A stretch of DNA of 22,307 bases from Bacillota bacterium (GTDB lineage: Bacteria; Bacillota; Clostridia; Lachnospirales; Cellulosilyticaceae). Positions 14,690-22,127 of the stretch are shown piece after piece. Positions within the stretch are counted from its first letter, which is position 1; each line of letters starts with the position of its first letter. The translations under genes and the position numbers were made by a program. The notes below the pieces were generated by a model. That model searched no databases, was not told where the DNA came from, and was given only the letters and a program-made list of their open reading frames with translations. The DNA lies in NCBI GenBank assembly GCA_023393125.1, contig JAEWMQ010000051.1:1-22307 (forward strand), read 5' to 3'.

Positions 14690-16780
14690 ATGAAAAAACT
14701 AAAGATGAGTAGAGCGGTTACAGAAAAACAGAGAAATACTAAGAATTATAAAAAAGATAGTCCTAATATAGAAAAGAAGGTCAAAAATGTAGGTAGTATA
14801 AAAGATAAGCTTGTTTTATCCTATGTCTTATGTGTGGTTATTCCATTAGTTTTAGTTAACTTATTTTCAGCTAATCAATCTAAATTAACTGTAAAGGATA
14901 CTAGTAGTCAATTAGCATTAGAATTGGTAAAGCAAACAAGTAGTAATATAAGTTACTATACAGATGATATAGAAAAAACGATGACTAGAATTATCATTAA
15001 TGATTTAAACGCTTCTTCAACCAATTTAATTAATGAGTACATGACCGTAGTAAAAAATGAAAATGATGCTGTTGGAAAGCTTAATAAGATGAATATATCA
15101 AAGCAAATCAGTGAACAGCTTAATTATAGTGTGTCTTTAGATGAAGCTATAGATAATATTGCAATTATTTTTGATGATAAAACTCAGCTAGACTCTAAGA
15201 TAGGAATGACAGGTACGGATTTAACCCCTTTTTTAGATGAACCAATTGATAAGGAAACAGCTTGGCGTGTTGTGAATACAGATAAAGGGAAAGAGATTTA
15301 TGCTTTTAAAAGACTTACTAATTTAAGACGGGGAAAAACGGTAGGTATTTTAGTAGTAAAAGCTAATTTGGAAATACTGCAAGAAAAAATAAATAATGTT
15401 AAGCTTTTTGATGATTCAAGGGTTAGTATTATGGAACCAGAGGGAGACGTTATTTGTTCTAACTCGGACATTGCAGTAAGTGATGCAGTTAAAAGCCGTA
15501 TTAGTGCTGAGGATACTGAAGAACCCATTACTGTTGGTGAGAGTTTAGTTACGTATGCGCAAAGTAATAATGGTTGGCAAATTGTTGCTGAAATTCCTGA
15601 AAGTGCATTAACAACACGTATTAACGAAGTAGTTAAAGCCGTATGGTTAGTGATAGCTATTGCAGCTTTGGTGGCAGTTTTGGCAGGAATTTTAATTTCA
15701 AGGGGGATTATTACTTCAGTAAAACAACTTAAAGACTTAATGAAAAAAGCAGAGATAGGTAATTTAACTGTTCAAGCTGACATAAAAGGTAATAATGAGT
15801 TTAGTGAACTAGGACAGAGTTTTAATCATATGATGGATAATATTAAAGGTTTACTAGAGGAAGCCAAAAACACCATTAATCATACGATAGAGGCAGGTAA
15901 TACTTTAAAGAAGAGTACAAGTAATTCCATAGAAACTTTTTCACAGCTAGCATTATCTATTGAAAATATTTCCGAGGGGTCTAATAGTCAAGCAGAGGAC
16001 ACACAAAATAGTGCTATTGTAATGGAAAAACTTTCTGAAAGCATTGGGCAGGTTATAGAAGATACATCTATTTTATTTAAACATAATCAAGGGACAAGGC
16101 AGATTATAGAAGAAGCTAATAAAAATATGCAACTTTTAGATGTAACCATGACTTCAACTAATGCCATATCTAATGAAATAAGTGTGAGCATTAAAGAACT
16201 CAGTGCGTTAACAAAAGCTATTGGTGAGGTAATGGGCTTATTAGATGATATTAGTGAGAGAACGAATTTATTGGCCCTTAATGCGAGTATTGAAGCGGCT
16301 AGAGCAGGTGATGTAGGAAAAGGTTTTGCAGTAGTTGCAAATGAAGTAAGAAATTTAGCGACTCAGTCAAAAGAATCCTCTAATCATGTTAAAGAGAATT
16401 TGAAAGGTATAGAGAAGAAAGTTTTACATACAGCTAGTCTAGTAGTCAAGTCCAATGAGGTATTTAGCAAGCAGGAAGTAGCCGTCAATAAAACTAATGA
16501 TTCTTTGAAGCAAATGATTAATGGTTTACAAGAGATGAATGAAGAACTTGAAAATGTTAATAGCCGTGTTAATCAAATGACTATGTATAAAAATGAAATG
16601 GGTAATAGAATTGAAAATATTACTACAGTTACAGAGGAAAATGCAGCAGCAGTGGAAGAAGTTAATGCACTAAGTGAAGAACAAAAATCTGTTATGAAGC
16701 AGCTTGCACGTTTAGCCAATGAGCTCATGACGAGTATTGAAACACTAGATGCAAGTGTAGAGAATTTCGTTATTAAGTAA
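14690..16780 (+). CDS. Methyl-accepting chemotaxis protein with dCache-type sensor domain
   Basis: A 696-residue transmembrane chemoreceptor. A Lys-rich cytoplasmic N-terminus (1-40) precedes TM1 (about 41-60), a roughly 255-residue extracellular domain that fits a double-Cache sensor, TM2 (about 315-337), a HAMP linker (about 338-390) and a long coiled-coil signalling region. The conserved hairpin tip is DISERTNLLALNASIEAARAGDVGKGFAVVANEVRNLA (around 519-556; shown here as a family landmark), the site where CheA/CheW bind. The C-terminus (DASVENFVIK) has no CheR pentapeptide. I chose the ATG at 14690, seven bases after a GGGGGG run; in-frame GTG and ATG codons at 14675 and 14684 overlap or abut that ribosome site. 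The ligand is unknown. The presence of an MCP implies a motile cell. A terminator follows. Confidence 0.88.
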   Translation: MKKLKMSRAVTEKQRNTKNYKKDSPNIEKKVKNVGSIKDKLVLSYVLCVVIPLVLVNLFSANQSKLTVKDTSSQLALELVKQTSSNISYYTDDIEKTMTRIIINDLNASSTNLINEYMTVVKNENDAVGKLNKMNISKQISEQLNYSVSLDEAIDNIAIIFDDKTQLDSKIGMTGTDLTPFLDEPIDKETAWRVVNTDKGKEIYAFKRLTNLRRGKTVGILVVKANLEILQEKINNVKLFDDSRVSIMEPEGDVICSNSDIAVSDAVKSRISAEDTEEPITVGESLVTYAQSNNGWQIVAEIPESALTTRINEVVKAVWLVIAIAALVAVLAGILISRGIITSVKQLKDLMKKAEIGNLTVQADIKGNNEFSELGQSFNHMMDNIKGLLEEAKNTINHTIEAGNTLKKSTSNSIETFSQLALSIENISEGSNSQAEDTQNSAIVMEKLSESIGQVIEDTSILFKHNQGTRQIIEEANKNMQLLDVTMTSTNAISNEISVSIKELSALTKAIGEVMGLLDDISERTNLLALNASIEAARAGDVGKGFAVVANEVRNLATQSKESSNHVKENLKGIEKKVLHTASLVVKSNEVFSKQEVAVNKTNDSLKQMINGLQEMNEELENVNSRVNQMTMYKNEMGNRIENITTVTEENAAAVEEVNALSEEQKSVMKQLARLANELMTSIETLDASVENFVIK

Positions 16781-16809
16781 AGTAGATGTGAGTATAAAGA
16801 AAGCAAATT

Positions 16810-16843
16810 AAAAGAAGCTGTTACATACGTAGCAGCTTCTTTT
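16810..16843 (+). terminator. Intrinsic terminator after the chemoreceptor gene
   Basis: AAAAGAAGCTGTTAC (16810-16824), loop ATAC, GTAGCAGCTTCTTTT (16829-16843) with one G-T wobble pair, then further T. The A-run on the left lets it also terminate the convergent adhE transcript, which ends at 16887. Confidence 0.85.
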
Positions 16844-16886
16844 TGTGAGGGATTGATTGTATTGAAAGGAAATAATTAAGGATTAA

Positions 16887-19502
16887 TTATTTACCGTAAT
16901 ACGCTTTTTTGTAAAGCTCAGCAAGCTCAGTTACTTTTGGAAGTCTTGGGTTTGCTGTTGTACATTGATCTTCGAATGCTTTGTAAGCTAATTCGTCAAC
17001 TTTAGCCATGTAAGCTTTTTCGTCGATACCAAGTTCTTTAATTGTAAGAGGCATATTAAGCTCTTTCATTAAGTTTCTGATTGCACTAGCAAGAGATTTA
17101 ACACCTTCTTCTGGAGTAGAAGCTGGAAGACCTAATGCTTTAGCAATTTCTTGGAATTTTTGTGGTGCAATATATTTTTCATATTTAGGGAAGATAACAA
17201 ACTTACTTGGGTTTGTACATCCGTTGTATTCAACAATGTGTGGTAATAAAATGGCATTTGCACGACCATGAACGATATGGAATTCACCACCAAGTTTATG
17301 AGCCATTGAGTGGTTAATACCTAAGAAAGCATTTGTGAAGGCCATACCAGCAATAGTTGATGCATTATGCATTTTTTCTCTAGCTACTGGGTCTTTAGCA
17401 CCGTTTTTGTATGAACGTGGAAGGTATTCAAACACAAGTTGAATAGCTTTAAGAGCAAGCGCATCAGTATAATCAGAAGCTAGGATAGAAACGTAAGCTT
17501 CGATAGCATGTGTTAATACGTCAAGGCCAGTATCAGCTGTTGGAACTGGAGGTACACTCATTACAAAATCAGGGTCAATGATTGCTACGTTTGGTGTTAA
17601 TTCGTAGTCAGCAAGTGGGTATTTCATGTTGTTAGCTTTATCTGAGATAACAGCAAATGAAGTAACCTCTGAACCTGTACCTGAAGTTGTAGGGATAGAT
17701 ACCATTTGTGCTTTTTGTCCAAGTTTAGGGAATTTATAAACACGTTTTCTAATATCTGCGAATTTTTGAGCCATAGCGATGAAGTCTGCTTCTGGTTGTT
17801 CATAGAATAACCACATACCTTTAGCAGCATCAAGTGCTGAACCACCACCAAGAGCAATGATTGTATCTGGTTTAAAAGAGTTCATCATTTCTGTACCGCG
17901 ACGAACTGTAGTTAAGTCTGGATCTGGCTCTACATCACTAAAGATTTCAATTGTTGGGTTATTAGGGTTTTTATTTAATTGGTAAACAAGTTTATCTACA
18001 TAACCTAATTTAACCATCATTGGATCAGTTACGATTAATACTCTAGATACTTCTGGCATTTTAGCAAGGTATGCTACTGAGCCAGATTCAAAATAAATTT
18101 TTTCTGGAATTTTAAACCATTGCATATTCACTTTACGTTTTGCCACCCTTTTTGTATTGATTAAGTTTACTGCTGATACGTTTTGAGTTGTAGAGTTACA
18201 TCCGTAAGAACCACAACCAAGTGTTAATGATGGCATATTTGTGTTGTAAAGATCACCAATTGCACCGTGTGTAGATGGTGAGTTAACTACGATACGTCCA
18301 GTTTTAAGGCGACGGCTGAATTCTTTGATGACTTCATCATCAGTTGAGTGAACAGAAGATGTATGTCCAAGGCCACCCATCTCAACCATGATTTCAGCTT
18401 TTCTGATACCATCGTTTACGTCTTTAGCTTTGATTACTGCAAGTACTGGAGAGAGTTTTTCTCTTGAAAGTGGATACTCAGGACCTGCACCTTCAATTTC
18501 GCAGCAAAGGATTTTAGTTTCTTTTGGAATAGTGATACCAGCCATAGCAGCGATTTCATATGGGTATTTACCTACGATAGCTGCATTAACCATGCCCTTT
18601 TCAAGGTTGATAACAACTGGTTCAAGTTTTTTGACTTCTTCTTTAGTAGCAAAGTAGCATCCTTGAGCTTTCATAAGAGCTACTGCCTTATCATAGATAG
18701 GTGCTTCGATGATAGCAGCTTGTTCAGAAGCACAGATCATACCATTATCGAAAGACTTACTTAAAATAATGTCGTTTACAGCTCTTTCAACTACGGCTGT
18801 TTTTTCAATGAAAGCAGGTACGTTACCAGGACCAACACCAAGAGCAGGTTTACCAGTTGAGTAAGCTGCACGAACCATTGCAGAACCACCTGTAGCAAGT
18901 ACTAATGCAACTTTTGGATGATTCATAAGTGCGTTAGTTGCTTCGATTGATGGGTGCTCAATCCATTGTACACAGTTTTCTGGAGCACCAGCTTTAATCG
19001 CAGCATCTCTTACAATACGAGCGGCTTCAGCTGAACAGTTTTGAGCTGATGGATGGAAACCAAAGATGATTGGATTTCTTGTTTTAATAGAAATGATTGC
19101 TTTAAACATTGTAGTTGAAGTTGGATTTGTTACTGGAGTAACACCTGCTACGACACCTACTGGTTCAGCTACTAACATGTAAGCTTCATCATCATTGTCT
19201 TCAATAATCCCTACTGTTTTATCATATTTGATGCTGTGGTAAATATATTCTGTTGAGAAAATATTTTTAGTAACCTTATCTTCGAAGATACCACGACCTG
19301 TTTCTTCAACTGCCATTTTTGCAAGGTGCATTTGGTTTGAAAGGCCAGCAAGAGCCATAGCTTTTACGATTTCGTCAACTTGTTCTTGAGTAAGTTTAAG
19401 CATTTCATCTAAAGCAACAGATGCTTTTTGTGCTAATTCATCTACCATTTTTACTGCATCAATTACTGGTGCGTCAACTTTTGCTTTTTTGTTTTCAGAC
19501 AT
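16887..19502 (-). CDS. adhE: Bifunctional acetaldehyde-CoA / alcohol dehydrogenase AdhE
   Basis: An 871-residue fusion enzyme reducing acetyl-CoA to acetaldehyde and then ethanol with two NADH, the main electron sink of many fermenters. The N-terminal aldehyde dehydrogenase domain (to about 440) has catalytic Cys257 in NGMICASEQA and ATGGSAMV / GVGPGNVPAF cofactor segments. The C-terminal iron-dependent alcohol dehydrogenase domain (about 460-871) has GGGSALDAAKG (552 onward) and the iron ligands Asp661 and His665 in GLDVLTHAIEAY, and His731 and His745 in NHSMAHKLGGEFHIVHG; this spacing matches E. coli AdhE. The length is typical and both active sites look intact. It probably forms spirosome filaments like its family. 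It starts at an ATG behind AGGAGGC (minus strand). The upstream region has two Rex-like sites, so NADH/NAD balance probably controls it. Confidence 0.96.
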   Translation of the reverse strand: MSENKKAKVDAPVIDAVKMVDELAQKASVALDEMLKLTQEQVDEIVKAMALAGLSNQMHLAKMAVEETGRGIFEDKVTKNIFSTEYIYHSIKYDKTVGIIEDNDDEAYMLVAEPVGVVAGVTPVTNPTSTTMFKAIISIKTRNPIIFGFHPSAQNCSAEAARIVRDAAIKAGAPENCVQWIEHPSIEATNALMNHPKVALVLATGGSAMVRAAYSTGKPALGVGPGNVPAFIEKTAVVERAVNDIILSKSFDNGMICASEQAAIIEAPIYDKAVALMKAQGCYFATKEEVKKLEPVVINLEKGMVNAAIVGKYPYEIAAMAGITIPKETKILCCEIEGAGPEYPLSREKLSPVLAVIKAKDVNDGIRKAEIMVEMGGLGHTSSVHSTDDEVIKEFSRRLKTGRIVVNSPSTHGAIGDLYNTNMPSLTLGCGSYGCNSTTQNVSAVNLINTKRVAKRKVNMQWFKIPEKIYFESGSVAYLAKMPEVSRVLIVTDPMMVKLGYVDKLVYQLNKNPNNPTIEIFSDVEPDPDLTTVRRGTEMMNSFKPDTIIALGGGSALDAAKGMWLFYEQPEADFIAMAQKFADIRKRVYKFPKLGQKAQMVSIPTTSGTGSEVTSFAVISDKANNMKYPLADYELTPNVAIIDPDFVMSVPPVPTADTGLDVLTHAIEAYVSILASDYTDALALKAIQLVFEYLPRSYKNGAKDPVAREKMHNASTIAGMAFTNAFLGINHSMAHKLGGEFHIVHGRANAILLPHIVEYNGCTNPSKFVIFPKYEKYIAPQKFQEIAKALGLPASTPEEGVKSLASAIRNLMKELNMPLTIKELGIDEKAYMAKVDELAYKAFEDQCTTANPRLPKVTELAELYKKAYYGK

Positions 19503-19583
19503 TTAAGTAAGCCTCCTTGATGTAAACAATATAGTTTTAGTATGTGATGTTCCTTATAAAAAAATGAAACGTGTAAGCTTTAA

Positions 19584-19601
19584 GTGTTATTTTTTTAACA
19601 A
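19584..19601. promoter_or_regulatory. Rex-like operator, proximal site
   Basis: GTGTTATTTTTTTAACAA matches 12 of the 14 defined positions of the clostridial Rex pattern TTGTTAANNNNTTAACAA. It lies in the adhE 5' region and covers the -10 zone (AATAAC, read on the minus strand) of a possible second promoter whose TTGACA box is at 19608-19613 on the minus strand. Confidence 0.6.
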
Positions 19602-19618
19602 ATAAGTTGTCAAAAAAA

Positions 19619-19656
19619 TGTAGTTGTTTCTCGAAGTGTCCTTCGTTTTGACTACA
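19619..19656 (-). promoter_or_regulatory. Hairpin at the predicted 5' end of the adhE mRNA
   Basis: On the minus strand, TGTAGT (19656-19651) pairs with ACTACA (19624-19619), and an inner stem CGAAG-GACA-CTTCG is stacked inside across an asymmetric internal loop. The distal promoter would start transcription at about 19655, so the hairpin would form the very 5' end of the leader. It may protect the mRNA or bind a regulator; there is no T-run, so it is not a terminator. Confidence 0.5.
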
Positions 19657-19661
19657 AATTA

Positions 19662-19690
19662 ATGTTAGCATAAGGAAAAAAACTTGTCAA
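19662..19690 (-). promoter_or_regulatory. Distal adhE promoter
   Basis: On the minus strand a perfect -35 box TTGACA (19690-19685) is separated by exactly 17 bp from TAACAT (19667-19662). The start would be near 19655, giving a leader of about 150 nt. The -35 lies inside the distal Rex-like operator. Confidence 0.6.
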
Positions 19691-19701
19691 TAATTTAACA
19701 G
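19684..19701. promoter_or_regulatory. Rex-like operator, distal site
   Basis: TTGTCAATAATTTAACAG matches 12 of 14 defined positions of TTGTTAANNNNTTAACAA and overlaps the TTGACA box of the distal adhE promoter. Its centre is 100 bp from the centre of the proximal site. Binding here would block RNA polymerase directly. Confidence 0.6.
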
Positions 19702-20279
19702 ACTAAAAAATCAAGTTTTTTATGTATACGATATCAGAAAAATACGCTACATTCAGATGATTAATTGAAGCTAATCGAAAAATGCAACCAATTATACTGT
19801 TAAAAAAAAGACGAATTATAAAGCGTTAAATTATATAATGGTTATTATGCTACTATGATCATCACAGTTTATTTAGTAATTCATTTGAGGAGATATGCCA
19901 TATTTATTTTAGATTAAAAGACTTATAAAAGTTATGTAGTTTGATAGGTTATAATACAAAGAAGAAAAAGGTAAATAAGGGGAGAGGGGTGTTCTAGTCA
20001 GATATATTTTTGTAATAAGAAGCAATGAAAGGTGTATAGTAGGTAGCCTATAGGGAGCAGAAGCGATGTTATTATAGAGCAATCTATTGATAATCAATGG
20101 CATAAAAAGTACCTAGGTTTCAGGGGGAGAAACCTAGGCTGAGGGGGGATTTAGCGATGTACCTCACACTTGGTACGATAGTAGTATGAACAGGAAAAGC
20201 AAATTATATACATAAAATAAAAATAAAAATTTTAAACAATGATTTACGTGCTTTAATAGAGGGAAATGCTAAATAGCTA
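19702..20279. other. Long non-coding stretch between adhE and the serS promoter
   Basis: I see no convincing gene in these 578 bases. Frames are short and lack ribosome sites. The DNA is AT-rich with unusual G-rich islands: GGGGAGAGGGG near 19979-19989, a hairpin CCTAGGTTTC-AGGGGGA-GAAACCTAGG at 20112-20138, GAGGGGGGA at 20141-20149, and a smaller hairpin GTACC...GGTAC at 20159-20176. A TATAAT occurs at 19950-19955 without a good -35. A small RNA gene is possible but not shown; no known RNA family was recognised. Confidence 0.4.
20112..20138. repeat. Perfect 10-bp hairpin with a purine loop
   Basis: CCTAGGTTTC and GAAACCTAGG enclose the loop AGGGGGA. No T-run follows on the plus strand, so it is not a standard terminator. 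A second run, GAGGGGGGA, follows after the stem. The loop G-run could be exposed for pairing with a C-rich RNA or for a GGA-binding protein, but nothing here shows that. Confidence 0.55.
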
Positions 20280-20308
20280 TTGTAATCTTTAGTATTCTAT
20301 TTTATAAT
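20280..20308 (+). promoter_or_regulatory. Promoter of the serS T-box transcript
   Basis: TTGTAA (20280-20285) and a perfect TATAAT (20303-20308) are separated by 17 bp. The start would be near 20315, just before the conserved first segment of the T-box leader. Confidence 0.65.
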
Positions 20309-20314
20309 ATATGC

Positions 20315-20545
20315 AAATCTTATAAAATAATAGCGATGATAAAAGAAAAGCTTTAGATGTATTTTTCAGAGAGCTAGTGGGTGGTGAAAACTAGTAAATA
20401 GACTTTAGCGGTCCGCTTTTGGAGCTACTGGTGATGAATCAGAGGGAGCAGCCCTTTATAGCAGCGTTGGAGGTTAGTAGCTTTGGCTATTAATAAATGA
20501 AGGTGGCACCACGGGAGAGTCTCGTCCTTTTTATTCACAAAAGCG
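20315..20545 (+). ncRNA. Serine-specific T-box riboswitch leader
   Basis: This leader reads uncharged tRNA-Ser and controls serS by antitermination. Visible parts: AGCGATGA near 20332-20339 at the base of stem I; AGAGAG (20368-20373) next to the apical stem CTAGT...ACTAG with GGTGGTGAAAA; the distal CCGCTTTTGGAGC segment; and the specifier loop GAATCAGAG, in which UCA (20439-20441, after GAA) is a serine codon. The T-box itself is AAGGTGGCACCACGGG (from 20500); its UGGC (20504-20507) pairs with a GCCA acceptor end, which fits tRNA-Ser because its discriminator is G. The leader ends in a terminator stem. An alternative AGC at 20423-20425 is less well placed. Both halves of tRNA recognition agree on serine, and serS follows. 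Confidence 0.92.
20511..20532 (+). terminator. T-box terminator
   Basis: ACGGGA (20511-20516) pairs with TCTCGT (20520-20525, one G-T pair) around GAG, followed by CC and TTTTT (20528-20532). Its left arm is the 3' part of the T-box sequence, so it is mutually exclusive with the antiterminator. Confidence 0.75.
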
Positions 20546-20663
20546 TTGAATAGAAGGGCGTTTTTTATTGAACGAAATTCTATTTGATGCAAGGCTCTAT
20601 AGTAGTCGGAGCTAATTTTGTGAAGTGTAAGACTATATACTATACTTTCATGAGGTGAAGAAA

Positions 20664-21947
20664 ATGTTAGATATCAAATTATTACGTGAAGATTTAGAAG
20701 GCGTTAAAGCAGCACTTGCTAAAAGAAGTGGCACTTATGATTTAAGTGAATTTACAGAGTTAGATGTGAAAAGAAGAACACTTCTTCAAGAAGTAGAAGC
20801 TCATAAAAGCAAACAAAATGCAGTATCTAAACAAATCCCAGCTATGAAAAAGGCAGGGGAGGATACAACTGCAATCTTTGCAGAAATGAAACAGCTTTCT
20901 GACGAAGTAAAAGTATTAGATGCCGAGGTAAAGGAAATTGATGAGAAAATCTCAAATATTGTTATGAGACTTCCAAACCTTCCTAATACACTTGTACCAG
21001 TTGGTAAAGATGACACAGAAAACTTTGAAATGCGTAAAATAGGAGAGCCAAGAAACTTTGACTTTGAAATCAAAGCACACTGGGATCTTGGTGAAAACTT
21101 AGATATTCTTGACTTTGAAAAAGCAGCTAAAGTAACAGGTTCTCGTTTTGTATTTTATAAAGGGCTTGGGGCTAGACTTGAACGTGCGATTATGAACTTC
21201 ATGCTTGATATGCACGTAGATAAACATGGTTATACAGAAGTATTTCCACCACTTATGGTTAATCGTGCAAGTATGACAGGGACAGGTCAGCTTCCTAAAT
21301 TTGAAGAAGATGCTTTCAAAGTAGTAGATACAGACTACTTCCTTATTCCAACAGCTGAAGTACCAGTAACCAATATGTATAGAGACCAAATTTTAGATGG
21401 TAAAGACTTAGTGATTAAACACTGTGCATATACACCTTGTTTTAGAGCAGAAGCTGGTTCAGCAGGTCGTGATACAAGAGGAATCATTCGTCAACATCAA
21501 TTCAATAAAGTAGAAATGGTTAAATTTACAAGACCAGAAGATTCTTATGATGAACTTGAAAAATTAACAAATGATGCAGAAGATATCTTAAAAGCACTTG
21601 GTCTTCCATATAGAGTAGTTAGACTTTGTACAGGGGACTTAGGTTTCAGCTCAGCTATGACTTATGATATTGAAGTTTGGATGCCAAGCTATGGTCGTTA
21701 TGTAGAAATCTCAAGCTGTTCTGATTTCGAAGATTTCCAAGCAAGAAGAGCTAATATCAAATTTAAAGATAATAAAGAAGATAAAGCAAGATTTGTTCAT
21801 ACTTTAAATGGTAGTGGTCTTGCAGTTGGACGTACAACAGCAGCAATCTTAGAAAACTTCCAACAAGCAGATGGTTCTATTATTATTCCAGAAGCACTTC
21901 GTCCATATATGGGTGGCGTAGAAAAAATTGAAGTGCCTCAAAAATAA
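20664..21947 (+). CDS. serS: Seryl-tRNA synthetase
   Basis: A 427-residue class II synthetase that charges tRNA-Ser (and tRNA-Sec if present) in the cytoplasm. The N-terminal 110 residues form the long antiparallel coiled coil that holds the tRNA-Ser variable arm (MLDIKLLREDLEGVKAALAKR through DEKISNIVMRLPNLPN). The catalytic core has TGTGQLPKFEEDAFKV, IPTAEVPVTNMY, motif 2 CFRAEAGSAGRDTRGIIRQHQF and motif 3 NGSGLAVGRTTAAILENFQ, ending with the usual IPEALRPYMGG tail. The length is typical of bacterial enzymes. I chose the ATG at 20664, six bases after GAGGTG; a GTG at 20655 lies inside that site. Its expression is controlled by the serine T-box leader, about 120 bases upstream of the start. 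A strong terminator follows, so it is transcribed alone. Confidence 0.97.
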   Translation: MLDIKLLREDLEGVKAALAKRSGTYDLSEFTELDVKRRTLLQEVEAHKSKQNAVSKQIPAMKKAGEDTTAIFAEMKQLSDEVKVLDAEVKEIDEKISNIVMRLPNLPNTLVPVGKDDTENFEMRKIGEPRNFDFEIKAHWDLGENLDILDFEKAAKVTGSRFVFYKGLGARLERAIMNFMLDMHVDKHGYTEVFPPLMVNRASMTGTGQLPKFEEDAFKVVDTDYFLIPTAEVPVTNMYRDQILDGKDLVIKHCAYTPCFRAEAGSAGRDTRGIIRQHQFNKVEMVKFTRPEDSYDELEKLTNDAEDILKALGLPYRVVRLCTGDLGFSSAMTYDIEVWMPSYGRYVEISSCSDFEDFQARRANIKFKDNKEDKARFVHTLNGSGLAVGRTTAAILENFQQADGSIIIPEALRPYMGGVEKIEVPQK

Positions 21948-21995
21948 ACTTAAGTATTTAGTAAAGAATAGAGACAAATAAATAAGTAACGATAA

Positions 21996-22043
21996 AAAAA
22001 GAGTGACACAAAACTAGATAATGCGTTTTGTGTCACTCTTTTT
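21996..22043. terminator. Bidirectional terminator after serS
   Basis: AAAAAGAGTGACACAAAAC (21996-22014) and its perfect 19-base complement (22025-22043) enclose the loop TAGATAATGC. With an A-run on one side and a T-run on the other it can end serS and the convergent minus-strand gene that stops at 22128. Confidence 0.92.
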
Positions 22044-22127
22044 CTAATAGAAACAGATAGCAGCTAAATAGCTTAAATAATAGCAATCCTTATTGTTAAT
22101 ATAAACATTATTCTCTTAGTATAGACG

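Noticed and set aside
19909..20103. Minus-strand 64-residue frame in the adhE-serS gap
   Set aside because: It has low-complexity, Leu/Ile/Tyr-rich composition, no ribosome site and no domain; it reflects AT-rich DNA.
19979..20149. G-quadruplex from the G-runs
   Set aside because: The four G-runs are too far apart for a normal intramolecular quadruplex; only two lie close together.
20423..20425. AGC as the T-box specifier codon
   Set aside because: It lies in the distal part of stem I; UCA at 20439 has the usual GAA before it and a purine after it. Both would mean serine.
21099..21389. Antisense frame of 96 residues within serS
   Set aside because: A shadow of the serS coding sequence on the other strand, with no expression signals; the same holds for the other antisense and alternate frames inside the PTS, MCP and adhE genes.
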